Of a DNA stretch of 64,000 nucleotides, positions 1-9,669 are shown piece by piece (position 1 is the stretch's first letter; each line of letters opens with the position of its first letter). Source of the stretch: Allomyces arbusculus (lineage: Eukaryota > Blastocladiomycota > Blastocladiomycetes > Blastocladiales > Blastocladiaceae); contig JADHYV010000004.1 of the NCBI GenBank assembly GCA_027604705.1, positions 434,001 through 498,000 on the forward strand, given 5' to 3'. The translations under genes and the position numbers were made by a program. The notes beneath the pieces are model-generated. The model made no database searches and was not told the origin of the DNA. It saw only the letters and a list, made by a program, of their open reading frames with translations.

Positions 1-837
1 TGTTGATCGACGCGTGTCGCGAATTGCAATTCGACGGCGGTCCGGATCGACCCGATTTGTTCCCTCCTCGCTGACGCTGAACTGACCAGCAATCCTTGAC
101 AGTGGTTTTGGACGTGGCGGCGGTCCTGCCGCACCTGAACCCGGTACTCGAAGTGGTGGGGAAAACTCTCCACGCGGCTAACTTCAAGCTCTTCATTTCG
201 CTGTCACCAATGGGCGCAGGCGCCGAGCCCGGAGACGTGATCGCGGCGCTCGCGGATTACGTTGACGGGTTCAGTCTCATGACGTACGACTACTCGACCG
301 CGCGGCGCCAGATTGGGCCTAACGCGCCGCTGCCATGGGTGGAAGAGCACATCGAACGGTACTTTTGAGAGTGTTTCTTTCCTTCCACGCGAACCTAACT
401 CAAGCTTTCCTCTCCAGGCTCTGCCCGCCTCCCCCCGCGCCCTGCGACCACCTCCTCGTCGGTCTCAACTTCTACGGAATGCAGGCTGACATTGACATGG
501 TCTCGGGCCAGCCAACCAAGTTTGACCCCGTGCGCGGTGGGGACGTCGCACACACGCTCGCCGCGGCCAAGTCGTGGACGCAGTCCTGGAACGAAGACGC
601 GGCCGAGGACGTGATCGAGGCGCAAATAGATGACAAGTCAGCCGCGCTGATTTGGTACCCTACGGCACGAAGCATGCGGATGCGACTCGACGCCGCGCGG
701 CGCGCGGGCGCGTCGATTGCGATTTGGGAGGCCGGGCAGGGTACAGATGAGCTGGTACGGTTTGGTCTGCTCCAGCTCGTTTCGGCGCAAGGACGCGGCT
801 CACCGTCTTGCTGTTCCAACAGTGGAACGCGTTGTAA
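1..837 (+). CDS. CHID1: CHID1-like GH18 (chitinase-like) protein, 3' part
   Basis: This is the C-terminal half of a glycoside-hydrolase-18-fold protein of the chitinase-domain-containing-1 (CHID1) family, a lysosomal or secreted lectin-like group. The gene runs in from the left, so the start is missing. Exons by motif continuity are <1-39, 103-358, 418-754 and 823-837. The spliced reading contains FDGVVLDV (strand 4 region), DGFSLMTYDYSTA, GPNAPLPWVE, LLVGLNFYGM and SIAIWEAGQGTDELWNAL followed by TAA, lining up block for block with the end of CHID1. The last exon encodes only four residues (WNAL) plus stop. Without that final splice the frame would run to 973 and overlap the neighbouring gene, so the short last exon is preferred. 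The classical GH18 DxxDxDxE motif is not visible in this part, as expected for CHID1, which is thought to bind sugar rather than cleave chitin. Confidence 0.88.
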
Positions 838-874
838 AAACATGAATATACATGATCGTCATCATCCCTCAAAC

Positions 875-2724
875 TTACTCCACCTTGCGGCGAAACGCCT
901 TGACCTGCTGGTGCTTGTGCAACAGCACCGCCGCAAGCAACCCGACCACGCACAGTCCCGCGCACATTTGTAGGACTTGGTCGACCGGGTCGGTCCCAAC
1001 CCGCGCCAGGACCGTAACTACAAGCAGGTTCAGCGGTACCTGGAACACGCTCATGGCGGTGCCGCGCACAGCGTCCGGAATAATACGCGAGCGTAACGCC
1101 GAGATGGCGGGGAAGTACAGGCCAACTGCCATTTCGAATACACAGAAACTGAAAAACGTGCGTCCGAGAGACTAAATAGGAGAGAAGAGTGAGCAGGTAG
1201 GACGATGCGATGGGAAAGAGGGGGGAGAGCGGACCTCAGAGGCCGACGACGCGAGCAGGGACGTGAAGGCGAGGATCAGGGCGAGGACAGCGAGCGGCTC
1301 GCGCGGCATGTGGAGCAAAGCGCCGCAGAGCGATGACCCGGCCATGGAAAAGACCATGAACGTGGCGAAAATGATGCCGAATGGGAGCGCGCCGTTCGAC
1401 TCTGGGGAAAACATGAATGAGGCCCAGTTGCGGGAACGACGACCTCGAGAGGCAGAAAATTTGGTAACGGACCATTCAAAGCGTCCAACGCGGGACCATA
1501 CAGGCACACGAAGCCGAACATGGCGCTTTCAAAGCACCCTTGGATCGTACCGACCAGTACTATCGACACATCTATGAAATTGCGGAGCAACGAAAACGTG
1601 TCAGACGGTTCATGAAAGTCTCAACAAGAGGGATTTCACGTCGCATAAGTGCACATACCAGCACGAATCGCACGAGCCAAGCTTTGCCACTGCCCAGATC
1701 CCGCCGTCGTCCGGCCATAGTTCTCGTTCCACGTCGTGGCAATCACCAACGCACTGATCAGAGCCGGAACCATGGCTAGCAAGAAGGGTGCGCGGCTGGT
1801 CTCCGACAGGTCGGTCGCAAAGTTGGCCAACAGGCCGGCCAGAATCGCCATGCCGCTGTTGAGCGTCATAGCCACGGAAAAAAGGCCGCCGAGCTCGTCA
1901 GATGGGTATCCTAGCAGCGATCGGCTGCGTATTAGGTGGAGAAGCGAGCTGGAATAACGGGGAAACAGTTGGGAGGTACCTCGAGCGAAAAACTCGCTCG
2001 TCATCCAGGCCTCGAAAACCGAGTAGAGGAGGGCCGTCGAGACACCGCCAAACAGTCGACCGACGACGAGAAGCGGGAGGCTGCTCGACTGGATGCAGAG
2101 ACAGCTCGCACACATGACGACGGGATACAGCAGGCATAGTCGTTTACGGCCCCTGGCCACGGAAAAGGGTTGGATCGTGAGCAAAACGTGGACCGCATGT
2201 CTTGAGGATAGGCAAGACACCTGAATCAGCATACCACTTGTCGCTGAGACTGCCAATGAACGATCCCTAACCAACGAGGGACCAAAATAAGCATGAGCCA
2301 GTGCCGAACCTGCAATTTGGCAGACGAGATGAAACCCACCAGAATCCCGCTCGACAGAAACCCGATCATGTTCAGCGCCGCGATCCAGCTCAGATCAAGC
2401 CCGTGCTCGAGATACACGGCGTAGAGGTACGGTCCGAAGAGCCAGTCGCTTGCTAGACGCGATCCGCAGCGGCTTGTCAGGGCGCTGTGGCAGTTCGAGA
2501 GCATGGTATCGCGTTGCGTCTTTGACCGCACCATGAACGAGAACAAACACGGCAACGTAGTTTGTCTGGAATGCAGAAAAACTGCGGGCCTGGTCGTTGG
2601 CGTGGTCGTTTCCGGCCGCATGCGTGGACGAGGCATCGAGTGGCCGCTTAGCAGACGACCGCAAATTGTGGACCAAGAGCAGACCCGCCGCGATCGACGC
2701 AGCGATAAATGATTCTGTGAACAT
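875..2724 (-). CDS. MFSD5: MFSD5-like major facilitator (molybdate-anion transporter family)
   Basis: A twelve-helix major facilitator of the MFSD5/MOT2 family, whose characterised algal and human members take up molybdate; substrate here is inferred from family. Seven exons on the minus strand: 2724-2532, 2452-2310, 2220-1980, 1910-1659, 1571-1473, 1401-1235, 1171-875, giving 463 residues (human MFSD5 has 450). Family blocks are clear: MFTESFIAASIAAGLLL at the start, SDWLFGPYLYAVYLEHG, GRLFGGVSTALLYSVFEAW, WNENYGR, VLVGTIQGCFESAMFGF, GALPFGIIFATFM and MAVGLYFPAISALR. All splice junctions restore these blocks in frame. The second junction leaves about 22 extra residues before GRKRLC compared with the human protein, so that boundary is least certain. 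It is convergent with the CHID1-like gene (about 40 nt apart) and divergent from the TMEM216-like gene. Confidence 0.9.
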
Positions 2725-3202
2725 GACCGGCGGCTGGAATGTTCGTGCTTGGGCTTCAAGTTGGGCGTCGACCAAGTCCGCGAGCAATCTTGAACTGAGG
2801 CGAGACAATGCTTGGCTCAACGAGTTTGGAAATGAGCTCAGAGTGCGCCCAGTCCAGTTGTCGAAGCGTTCGGGCTGTGTTGGTCGTTGTTGGACGCGCC
2901 GCCATGGTCCCATTTTCGACGGGCAGTTTCAAGACGCAAGAGTATCATCCGGGATAGCCGTCGCCTTCCGCTTCCATTTGCCGTTGCATTGTCCTGAAAC
3001 ATGATCAAAAACTGGCTCGACACATTCGTTGCGAATACTTGCAACGAGTTTAATGGCAGGGAACGACGCGTCTTGACCCTCGGTCAACAGCTGTCGAACC
3101 GCTAATGAGCCAGGTCATCCCACACCACGCATGCTCTGTCGAAGATGCAACAATAGCGAGCGACCTGCTTGAACACACTCACCGACCACCTGCTGCAAAA
3201 TC
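2725..3202. other. Divergent intergenic region (MFSD5-like / TMEM216-like)
   Basis: No coding sequence can be supported here. The stretch separates two divergent genes and must hold both promoters. No TATA box was seen. It contains the inverted repeat CGTTGC-N8-GCAACG at 3027-3046, described separately. Confidence 0.6.
3027..3046. promoter_or_regulatory. Inverted repeat resembling a widely spaced RFX X-box
   Basis: Perfect 6-bp arms CGTTGC and GCAACG separated by 8 nt, about 157 nt upstream of the TMEM216-like start codon. RFX factors that control ciliary genes in animals bind imperfect repeats of GTTGCC/GGCAAC half-sites, but normally with 0-3 nt between them, so this is only a candidate. 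Confidence 0.25.
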
Positions 3203-3930
3203 ATGTCCTTTCAGAGAAAACCATCTCCGGTAGGCGTCTCAGCACGAAGATACCGACCGTCTCGTATGCATTCCTGACACAAGTCCAAATCGAACACAGG
3301 TCCAGCCGTCGCTTCCGCTTCAAATGCTCATATCATTTCAAGAAACAACCTTGCCCTTGATGGTCGTGGCAAATCTCGGGTCCTTGGCTTACAAAGGTAC
3401 TCGTCTTGCGGTTTGCAGCCTACATTGTGGTCACAAGATATTGACCATCGTGGTGTTGAAAAGGATGGCTTTTGCCGTACCCGAGCGGCGCGTATTCCGT
3501 GGAGATTGCGCTCGCCGTCTTGCAGCTCCCCATCGAGATGCTCCGGCTACTCTTCGGTTTGTCCAGGCTCCTTTTGCAAGGGTCGTGTCTCGTCGCTCCC
3601 GGCCCATGCACTCACCGCGCCGCGACGAAAATCTTGGCCGAAGTAGGAAGCAAGGGCAATCTTCTCGAATCGATCCCACCGCTCGCCGTCTACTTTGTCC
3701 TGTCGCTTCTCACGCCGCTCCTGTCGGCCTTTTTCATGGCGTGGCAGACCTACGTGTACGATCACTTTATTGCCTGGACTGGCCTGAGGAGTCTTCACTC
3801 ACTATTTTGGGCAATGTGGTGTAGTTTGGCGGTCGATCAGTGGATCCACGCGGTTTACTTGGCCCTTTCGGGCATCCAGTTCTTGATGGGCGTGAACTTG
3901 ACCGTGCAGCTGGTTCGATACCGAATTTGA
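3203..3930 (+). CDS. TMEM216: TMEM216-like ciliary transition-zone membrane protein
   Basis: A four-helix membrane protein of the TMEM216/TMEM17/TMEM80 family, part of the Tectonic/MKS complex that gates membrane traffic at the ciliary transition zone. Five exons, 3203-3229, 3300-3396, 3464-3556, 3647-3755 and 3825-3930, sum to 144 codons: 143 residues against 145 in human TMEM216. Family landmarks fall at matching positions: PLQMLISFQ, AYKGWLLPYPSG (human YKGVLLPYP), IEMLRLLFGSKGNLLE (human IEVIRLFFGTKGNL) and MAWQTYVL (human LLQTYVL). The first two landmarks span exactly the same number of residues as in human. Each exon alone is unremarkable; the family only becomes visible after splicing. 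It is codirectional with ARL6, 389 nt upstream of it, and both would act in the same organelle. Presence implies a flagellated life stage. Confidence 0.85.
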
Positions 3931-4319
3931 ACCAATTCTTGCTCCATTTCCCGGCAGACTGGCTCTCTGCACGGTGTCTGCTGGCCGGCACTGCTGGCCG
4001 CGTCGCGCACGGCCACATCGACGACAAGCCGACAGGAAACAGATCGACGCGGTCACGTTTTTATCACGTATAGTGTCTCCACTGCCTCCCAACGTTTCAA
4101 CTGCGATCACGGTAATGAACCATCAACGATGGCGGCGACACATTTGTCTTGATCATCCACGACCTGCCGCAACATATTCGCGCATTATTTCGAAACCTGC
4201 AAGCGAAGCCGATCTGTCCGTTGCTCGCGTCGCGCCGTGTATCCTCCCGCATGACCAGCAGCTGATCGAGACTGTGAACCAGCGTTTGAAAGGACAATCT
4301 CATTGACGAGGAGCCCGAG
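3931..4319 (+). other. Intergenic region between two ciliary genes
   Basis: Contains the 3' flank of the TMEM216-like gene and the ARL6 promoter. No ORF with convincing coding character and no TATA box was seen. I found no copy of the palindrome that lies upstream of the TMEM216-like gene. Confidence 0.5.
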
Positions 4320-5239
4320 ATGGGGTTTATGTCGGCCATTACGACGCTTCTCAGCCGCTTTCGTTCCCGCAAGGCGTCGCTCCTCGTCGTTGGATTGGAC
4401 AATGCCGGCAAGTCCACGATTGTCCAATACTACAAGCCCGAGTCGTCACGCGTATGTTTCTTGTAGGCCCAACTACACGCTGGTGATTCTCCACCCTGAT
4501 TTGAGGCCCGTTGAGCTGACTGCGAGGTCACAGGTGCCAGCTGACCAAATCCCTCCAACTGTCGGGTTCCACGTACGGCCCAGCCTGCTTCCAGCATCGC
4601 GACCAAGTGGACACGTCGCTCACGCACCTCCCGCGCCAGATTGACCGGTTCACGCGCGACCACGTGCAGCTTACCGTGTTTGACATGTCCGGGAGTGCGC
4701 GATACCGCGACTTGTGGCCGTACTATGCAGCCGAGACCGACGCAGTATTGTTTGTGATTGATGCGGCCGACAAGACGCGCATCGAGTGTGCAAGGCGCGA
4801 GTTGCTCGATGTGCTCCACAACTCCGGTGCGGGTTCACGAACCGCTTGCGGGTTGTGCCGCTGCGCCACGCTAATGGACGCTTGCCAGCAGAGCTCAAAG
4901 TGCGCAAGTGTCCGTTCCTGTTTCTGTGCAACAAGTGCGACCTGGGCGATACGATGCCGGCGGCCGAGGTCGCTGCGATCCTTGGGCTCGACGCGTTCAA
5001 GGACCGGTCGTGGTACATCTGGTGCGTGGGCGCGCGTCGTGCGATGTGGGGGTTGAGGAAATGTGGTCTCACTCCCGGTTTCGTCGATGATATCAGTGAG
5101 TGCAGCGCGCTGACGGGCCAAGGTCTCAGCGAAGGCATGGCTTGGTTGATTGGTTCGTCCTCGACCCTCTCCACCCGCTCCATGACCCCACATGCTGACG
5201 GTTCTGGGTGAAACAGAGCAACTGTCCGTGGCAAGATGA
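4320..5239 (+). CDS. ARL6: ARL6 (BBS3) small GTPase
   Basis: An Arf-family GTPase that in its GTP form recruits the BBSome coat to membranes at the ciliary base. Six exons (4320-4451, 4534-4572, 4640-4826, 4889-5021, 5097-5152, 5217-5239) give 189 residues; human ARL6 has 186. Visible motifs: Gly2, P-loop GLDNAGKST (25-33), switch I PTVGF (Thr53), the ARL6-type FDMSG...RYRDLW switch II (71-83), CNKCDL (133-138) and ECSALTGQGLSEGMAWL near the C terminus, where human has ASDAIKGEGLQEGVDWL. The FDMSG and RYR(N/D)LW signature separates ARL6 from ARL3 and ARF1. Odd point: the switch II glutamine (Q in human SGQGRYR) is serine here (Ser76), which would be expected to slow intrinsic GTP hydrolysis. 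The neighbour upstream is a transition-zone gene in the same orientation. Confidence 0.93.
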
Positions 5240-5368
5240 AGACAGGCGCGACTCGCAGCTGTTGAGATCTCCATCTATTCCCCTTTGGTTACAATAAATG
5301 CGGTCGTATTCCATTGTATAGCACTCCATTGAACTCTGATCCAACACTCTCACTCTCCTCTCTCTCTC

Positions 5369-6295
5369 TCACGACTCGGCCGCCAACGCGGCCGCGGCCT
5401 TGGCCGCCGCCTCCTCCAGCAACCGGCGGCGGCGAGACTTGCGCACGGGCATTTCCATGTCCGGCACGGGCATCCCAATCTCCCAGTCGTCGCGCCAGGC
5501 GAGCAAAATTGCCTTTTCCGGCTCGAGGTCCTCGACGTGGCACATGCGCGCGACACGCACGTGGTCGACGCACAGGTCGTTGACGACGGGCTTTAGGGCC
5601 GAACGCGGCGGGGTGCGCTGCGTCGCGGTTTCGCGCACGATGGGGGTCACGGGCCCGTCGAGCGCGAGCACGGGCTCGCCGTGGAACTCGTACAGATGGT
5701 AGGACGCGAACGCGCGCATGACGGCGGTCGTGATCCCGGCAGCGGCGAGCTGCTTGTCGAGCTTTTTCCAGGCTTTGCCGGAGTCGCGCGGGAGAATGCG
5801 CACCGTGTTGTGCGCGAGGTCGAACGTGACCGACTTGGTTGTGGTGGTCGGGGCAGGCTTGCGCTCCGCGGCGAGCTGCGTCGTGTAGAGGTCGAAATCA
5901 ATGGCCGAGTCGTGCGAGGACGACAGGAGCGGGTGGTGCGCGTCGGCATCCTGGACGACCGCCTCGTCCTCGTCGCAGTCTGTCACATTGATCTTGCTGA
6001 ACCGCGACTGGAGCGCGCTGTCGTCGTCATTGTCGTCGTCGTCAAGGTCGACATCGTCGTCCTCGTGCATGTGAACCGCGGCACGGTCGAGCACGCGCGT
6101 CGTGGCGTGCACAGCGGCCGATGGCAGCTTGAGGGCGTCGCACCGGCGGCGCGTCGGGCTGGTCGTGGCAGCGACCGAGGCCGTTGCACTGAGCTGAGCG
6201 GGGCTCGTCACAATGGCGAGGGGCGCCGCGGGCTTGGCGGCCGGTCGGCCAGCATGTTGGTTGTGGTGGTGGTGTCGATGGTGTCGAGCAGTCAT
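5369..6295 (-). CDS. Unrecognised acidic protein with an RVxF-like motif
   Basis: Single-exon reading of 308 residues from the ATG at 6295. I do not recognise the family. The first 35 residues are His-rich (HRHHHHN); the middle carries a run of Asp (about residues 95-110); the C-terminal half is less biased and looks folded, with KSVTFDLAHNTVRILP, AWKKLDKQLAAAGI, FASYHLYEFHGEP, CHVEDLEPEKAILLAWRDDWEIG and a basic KSRRRR tail. KSVTF fits the [RK]-x-V-x-F protein phosphatase 1 docking motif, which is suggestive only. The reading frame stays open upstream to 6874, but a TATA box at about 6590 and high-complexity junk upstream argue for the 6295 start. Convergent with ARL6. Confidence 0.6.
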   Translation of the reverse strand: MTARHHRHHHHNQHAGRPAAKPAAPLAIVTSPAQLSATASVAATTSPTRRRCDALKLPSAAVHATTRVLDRAAVHMHEDDDVDLDDDDNDDDSALQSRFSKINVTDCDEDEAVVQDADAHHPLLSSSHDSAIDFDLYTTQLAAERKPAPTTTTKSVTFDLAHNTVRILPRDSGKAWKKLDKQLAAAGITTAVMRAFASYHLYEFHGEPVLALDGPVTPIVRETATQRTPPRSALKPVVNDLCVDHVRVARMCHVEDLEPEKAILLAWRDDWEIGMPVPDMEMPVRKSRRRRLLEEAAAKAAAALAAES

Positions 6296-7851
6296 ATCGG
6301 AGGTTCGATGGGCGGGTGGGCCAGCGGTGAAGTGACTTGTCGGGCCCGGGCGAGCATGCAAATGCGGGGGCGCGGAAACGGAGAGCAGACGGGCCGGCAA
6401 ACCACGCGCGCGATGGAGACGGGCGGGGGCACGGCGGGACGGGCAGAAAGAGGAGGGGGCACTCGACGGGGCGAGGCCGGGGCGCAGGAGCGGGGCGGGT
6501 GCGTGAGGGCGACGCGAGTTGGATCGGGGTCGTTGGTCGGCGGCGGCGGCGGTGGAGCTGCTTGCAGCCGGGGGAGGGGGGCAGCGGCCTTTTATAGCGT
6601 GTCGCGTTGGTCGGTGTCGATGCCAAGACGAGGTGGGTGGCAGGGGCGAGCGAACAGTGCCGAAGGTTGGTGTGGTGCAATGCAACCACAACATGAACAC
6701 ACCACGCACGCGCCTCGGGGTCGGATGACCGACACCTGGCCGGCCAGCCACGACGCGCCCCGGCAGGTGACTCTGGCAAGCAAACCCCGCCTTCATCAAC
6801 CGGCGTTCTTCGAGCTCGTTCCTCACCCTCCTTGCGATGCACGATGCGCTCGCGGTCGACGTCGACGTGGCCAATTGAACCGACGACTTCGCTGCTTCTT
6901 GCGCGCGTGCATGACCAACCGCGGCCAGGACCCGTCAGAGGCGCCGGCCTCCCGCATGCAAGCTCATGCCCGCGCATCTCCCGCATCGCCGCCAAATCTG
7001 ATCCGTGCGCGCCGCTCGTGAGGGCCCTGGCCGCGCAAGCAAATCTCCATCGCCGACGCGACACTCGGTCACTTCAACATACGCGAAGATTATCTTGGCG
7101 ACACACAAGCCTCCCGCTTCTACCATGGTGAGACAGCAGAACCCACACTCGCGACGCCGACGGTCTCCCAGCACCCGCACGGTTAGTGGGAAGACGCGCA
7201 ATGGTTGACCGTGCTCATCCTCGCGTGACACGTCTGCTTGCGGCCTTGCGCGACGATCAAACGGACATCATGCACCAGCAGTGCACCGACGCGTTTTCAA
7301 TTTTTGCGCTCCTGGTTGCACGACATTCCCAAGCGACGCGCGCGGGAGGGTTGATCGTGGTGTACGCGGTTGCGCGAAAAGCACGCGTTTCGGGGGGCGA
7401 AATGGACGAGTTCATCGCGCGATCCAGCTGGTTGCATGCTGCACTGCGCTGAGCCAACACGATATGAATTTGTCTCCCAGCTGCTGAAGATGTCGATGCC
7501 CAAGGGTTGGTCGCGATTGAATCGAGCACACTGCGCGGAGCCGCAATGGATTGGTGGTGCTTCGATGATGTGATCCTTTGTTGATCTTCGGGGAGAAAAG
7601 CGACCAAAACGGACGGGAGCAAGCGCATGTGGGTCCCTGGCTCATAAGTTCTTCCTGGTCGTCAGAGCGACCGACGGCTTCGTGGAGCTCGCGAAATGGA
7701 TGTGGGAATGTGAGTCTGGTTGATTGAGACTGTGCTCTGACGAGAACCAGGTGTGCGTGACGAAGAGCTCATTTCTATGTAAATGAAATGGAGCTAGTTC
7801 CGGAATTCATGCCGAGTCTTCTCCAACCGTTCCAACCTCAGTCCAGTCCTC
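6296..7851. other. Intergenic region with no supported gene
   Basis: About 1.5 kb between two minus-strand genes. It holds the promoter of the acidic-protein gene (TATA at about 6590-6596) and the 3' flank of the LRR gene. Several open frames exist but they are arginine/proline-rich products of GC-rich DNA without conserved motifs. Confidence 0.45.
6590..6596 (-). promoter_or_regulatory. TATA box of the acidic-protein gene
   Basis: TATAAAA on the minus strand, about 295 nt upstream of the chosen ATG at 6295, in otherwise very GC-rich sequence. It supports the downstream start rather than the longer open frame. Confidence 0.5.
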
Positions 7852-9669
7852 CTACAATGACCCGGCACGAGTACGTGACCCATCCGTTGTCGCGCTGCGA
7901 ACAGCCCCCTGCGCCGTTGCCCACGCCGCCGTCCCCGCCCTGACCGGCGCGGGTCCCGCACGGCGCACCTTGATCGTAGCTGACCGCGTCTGCCAAACGC
8001 TCTGGCACACTTTCAGCCAGCACTTGACGCTGCACAGGTGCCATTCGAGCGGGACAAAGTTGCCGAGCACCGCCTGCAGTGTCGCGAACCGGATCGTGTC
8101 GTCGCTCTGCGACGTTGTGCGCGGCGGGTAGTAGATGCCAGCCATGCACGACGCGCACACGTCTTGCGGCACGGTCAGCGCCAAGACCAGCGGCGTCGGC
8201 ATGATCTGGAACAGGCAGTAGTACCCGAATGCCGACGGTGGGCTTGGGATCGAGGGAGTAAGTGGCGACCGCGGGCTGCTCGCCGCGAGGCTCCAGCTCG
8301 TTGGACTGGCGCCGTCGCTCTTGGCCGGGCTCGAGGAGGCTGACATGGATCCGGACCGCGGCGTCGGCGGTGGCAGATCCTTGCAGAGGTCGTCGGTGCG
8401 ATGCGTGCGGATCGACAAGTGGCGCGACATTGCGGGTTGCGCACTCTCATCTGGTGGCGGCGTCGACGGGGATCCAACTTGGCGAGCAACCTCGGCTGGC
8501 GCGAGAATGACGCGAATTCGATCGAGAATTCGGCGCCAAACCGATCGTGCAAACCGCACTTCTTCGTCACTCGGTGGCGAGTCGCAGTTCGCAATCCGTT
8601 CGGCCACCTCGAATCCGATTGGGTCGCGAGCAAATGGGTCGTATCCGGCATCGTGATCTGCCCCATCGACCTCCTCGTCAGCCATGTCCCAGTCGAGCAA
8701 CGACAGGTCGAGATCCGTCGCGCGCGGTCGGTGCACGCCATGCGTCGCTTTGGGTGCCGGATTCTGGCTAAAGAGAGCCGTGAGCAGCCGCTGAACTGCA
8801 TGGTGGTGGTGCGGGTCCGGCGTGGCCCCTTGCTCGGCAGTGGCAGTTGCGCGCAGCTCGCCGACGAGATGCCGCGCAATACGGCGTGGCGACGGGTACT
8901 GGTAGTCGGGGCAATGATGGCAAAACGCGTGCCACCCGTGCATCTTCAGGTGGATGGCGGCCGCTTGCACTGCGAGCTTGCGCAGCGACGGCGGTTGCGT
9001 GATCGGCTGGAAAATGCGCGTCGTGGCACGTTCGCTGCTCGATACAGCCGTCGTCGTCGTCGTGGCCGCAAGCGCCGACGCAAACTGGTTGTTGTCAACC
9101 CACAGGCGCCGGAGCGCAGGCAGCGTCAAGAGGGTCGCGGGCAGACTCGTCAGACGGTTGTCGGACGCGTCAAGAACGGCGAGATGTGTGCACTGCGCGA
9201 GCGTTGAGGGCAATTCGGTGAGCTGGTTGCCGTTGACGTGCAGCTCGACGAGAGTCGCAAAGCACGCGATAAGCGGTGAGAGCCGTGCGAGCGAGTTGTG
9301 GCTCACGTTGAGCTCGCGGAGGCTTGTCAACGACCACAGTGTCGCCGGGAGCGTCTCAAGGCTGTTGCCTGCGAGGTTGAGGACCGTAACGTGGTCTGCG
9401 AGGAACGGCACGTAGGTCGGCGGGATCAGGAGCGTGTGCACGGGCGGCGTGAGATGCGATAGCGCCAGTTCGACGTTGGGCACCGAGCCGTCGCGGTCGT
9501 GCTCGTGTTGTGGTACCGGGACGCGGCGCACGTCTTGGGAGACGACCACGCTGTCACCTTTGCCAGCGGTCAACGTCGTGGCGACGACATCGGCAGCGCC
9601 GTCGTCCGCCCTGCGCAGCACCGCAACCACGCCCGCCGCCGAAAGTGCCGATGGCCGTGTCAAGGTCAT
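7852..9669 (-). CDS. Leucine-rich-repeat protein with Cys/His-rich segments
   Basis: 605 residues from ATG 9669; the frame is open a little further but only with a TTG. Residues about 85-200 form five or six LRRs of the x-LxxLxLxxNxLxxLP type (VLNLAGNSLETLP, ELNVSHNSLARL, ELHVNGNQLTELP, VLDASDNRLTSLP, RLWVDNNQF). After them comes PSLRKLAVQAA and a Cys/His cluster (HAFCHHCPDYQYP) followed by SPRRIARHL. A low-complexity Ser/Pro region separates this from a second Cys-bearing block near the C terminus (VCASCMAGIYYPPR ... EWHLCSVKCWLKVC). LRRs mediate protein binding; the paired CxxC segments may bind zinc. I cannot name an orthologue. The last 50 residues are arginine/alanine-rich and may reflect a missed intron near the end. 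Confidence 0.75.
   Translation of the reverse strand: MTLTRPSALSAAGVVAVLRRADDGAADVVATTLTAGKGDSVVVSQDVRRVPVPQHEHDRDGSVPNVELALSHLTPPVHTLLIPPTYVPFLADHVTVLNLAGNSLETLPATLWSLTSLRELNVSHNSLARLSPLIACFATLVELHVNGNQLTELPSTLAQCTHLAVLDASDNRLTSLPATLLTLPALRRLWVDNNQFASALAATTTTTAVSSSERATTRIFQPITQPPSLRKLAVQAAAIHLKMHGWHAFCHHCPDYQYPSPRRIARHLVGELRATATAEQGATPDPHHHHAVQRLLTALFSQNPAPKATHGVHRPRATDLDLSLLDWDMADEEVDGADHDAGYDPFARDPIGFEVAERIANCDSPPSDEEVRFARSVWRRILDRIRVILAPAEVARQVGSPSTPPPDESAQPAMSRHLSIRTHRTDDLCKDLPPPTPRSGSMSASSSPAKSDGASPTSWSLAASSPRSPLTPSIPSPPSAFGYYCLFQIMPTPLVLALTVPQDVCASCMAGIYYPPRTTSQSDDTIRFATLQAVLGNFVPLEWHLCSVKCWLKVCQSVWQTRSATIKVRRAGPAPVRAGTAAWATAQGAVRSATTDGSRTRAGSL

Noticed and set aside
418-973. CHID1-like last exon running on to 973
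   Set aside because: It would overlap the transporter gene and add an Arg/His/Cys-rich tail foreign to the family; splicing 755-822 gives the expected short C terminus.
3990-4310. X-box-like element before ARL6
   Set aside because: Only isolated GTTGC and CGCAAC half-strings, no paired inverted copies.
5681-7021. 446-codon plus-strand open frame
   Set aside because: Glycine/arginine-rich antisense of the acidic-protein gene and its promoter; crosses the minus-strand TATA box and has no motif.
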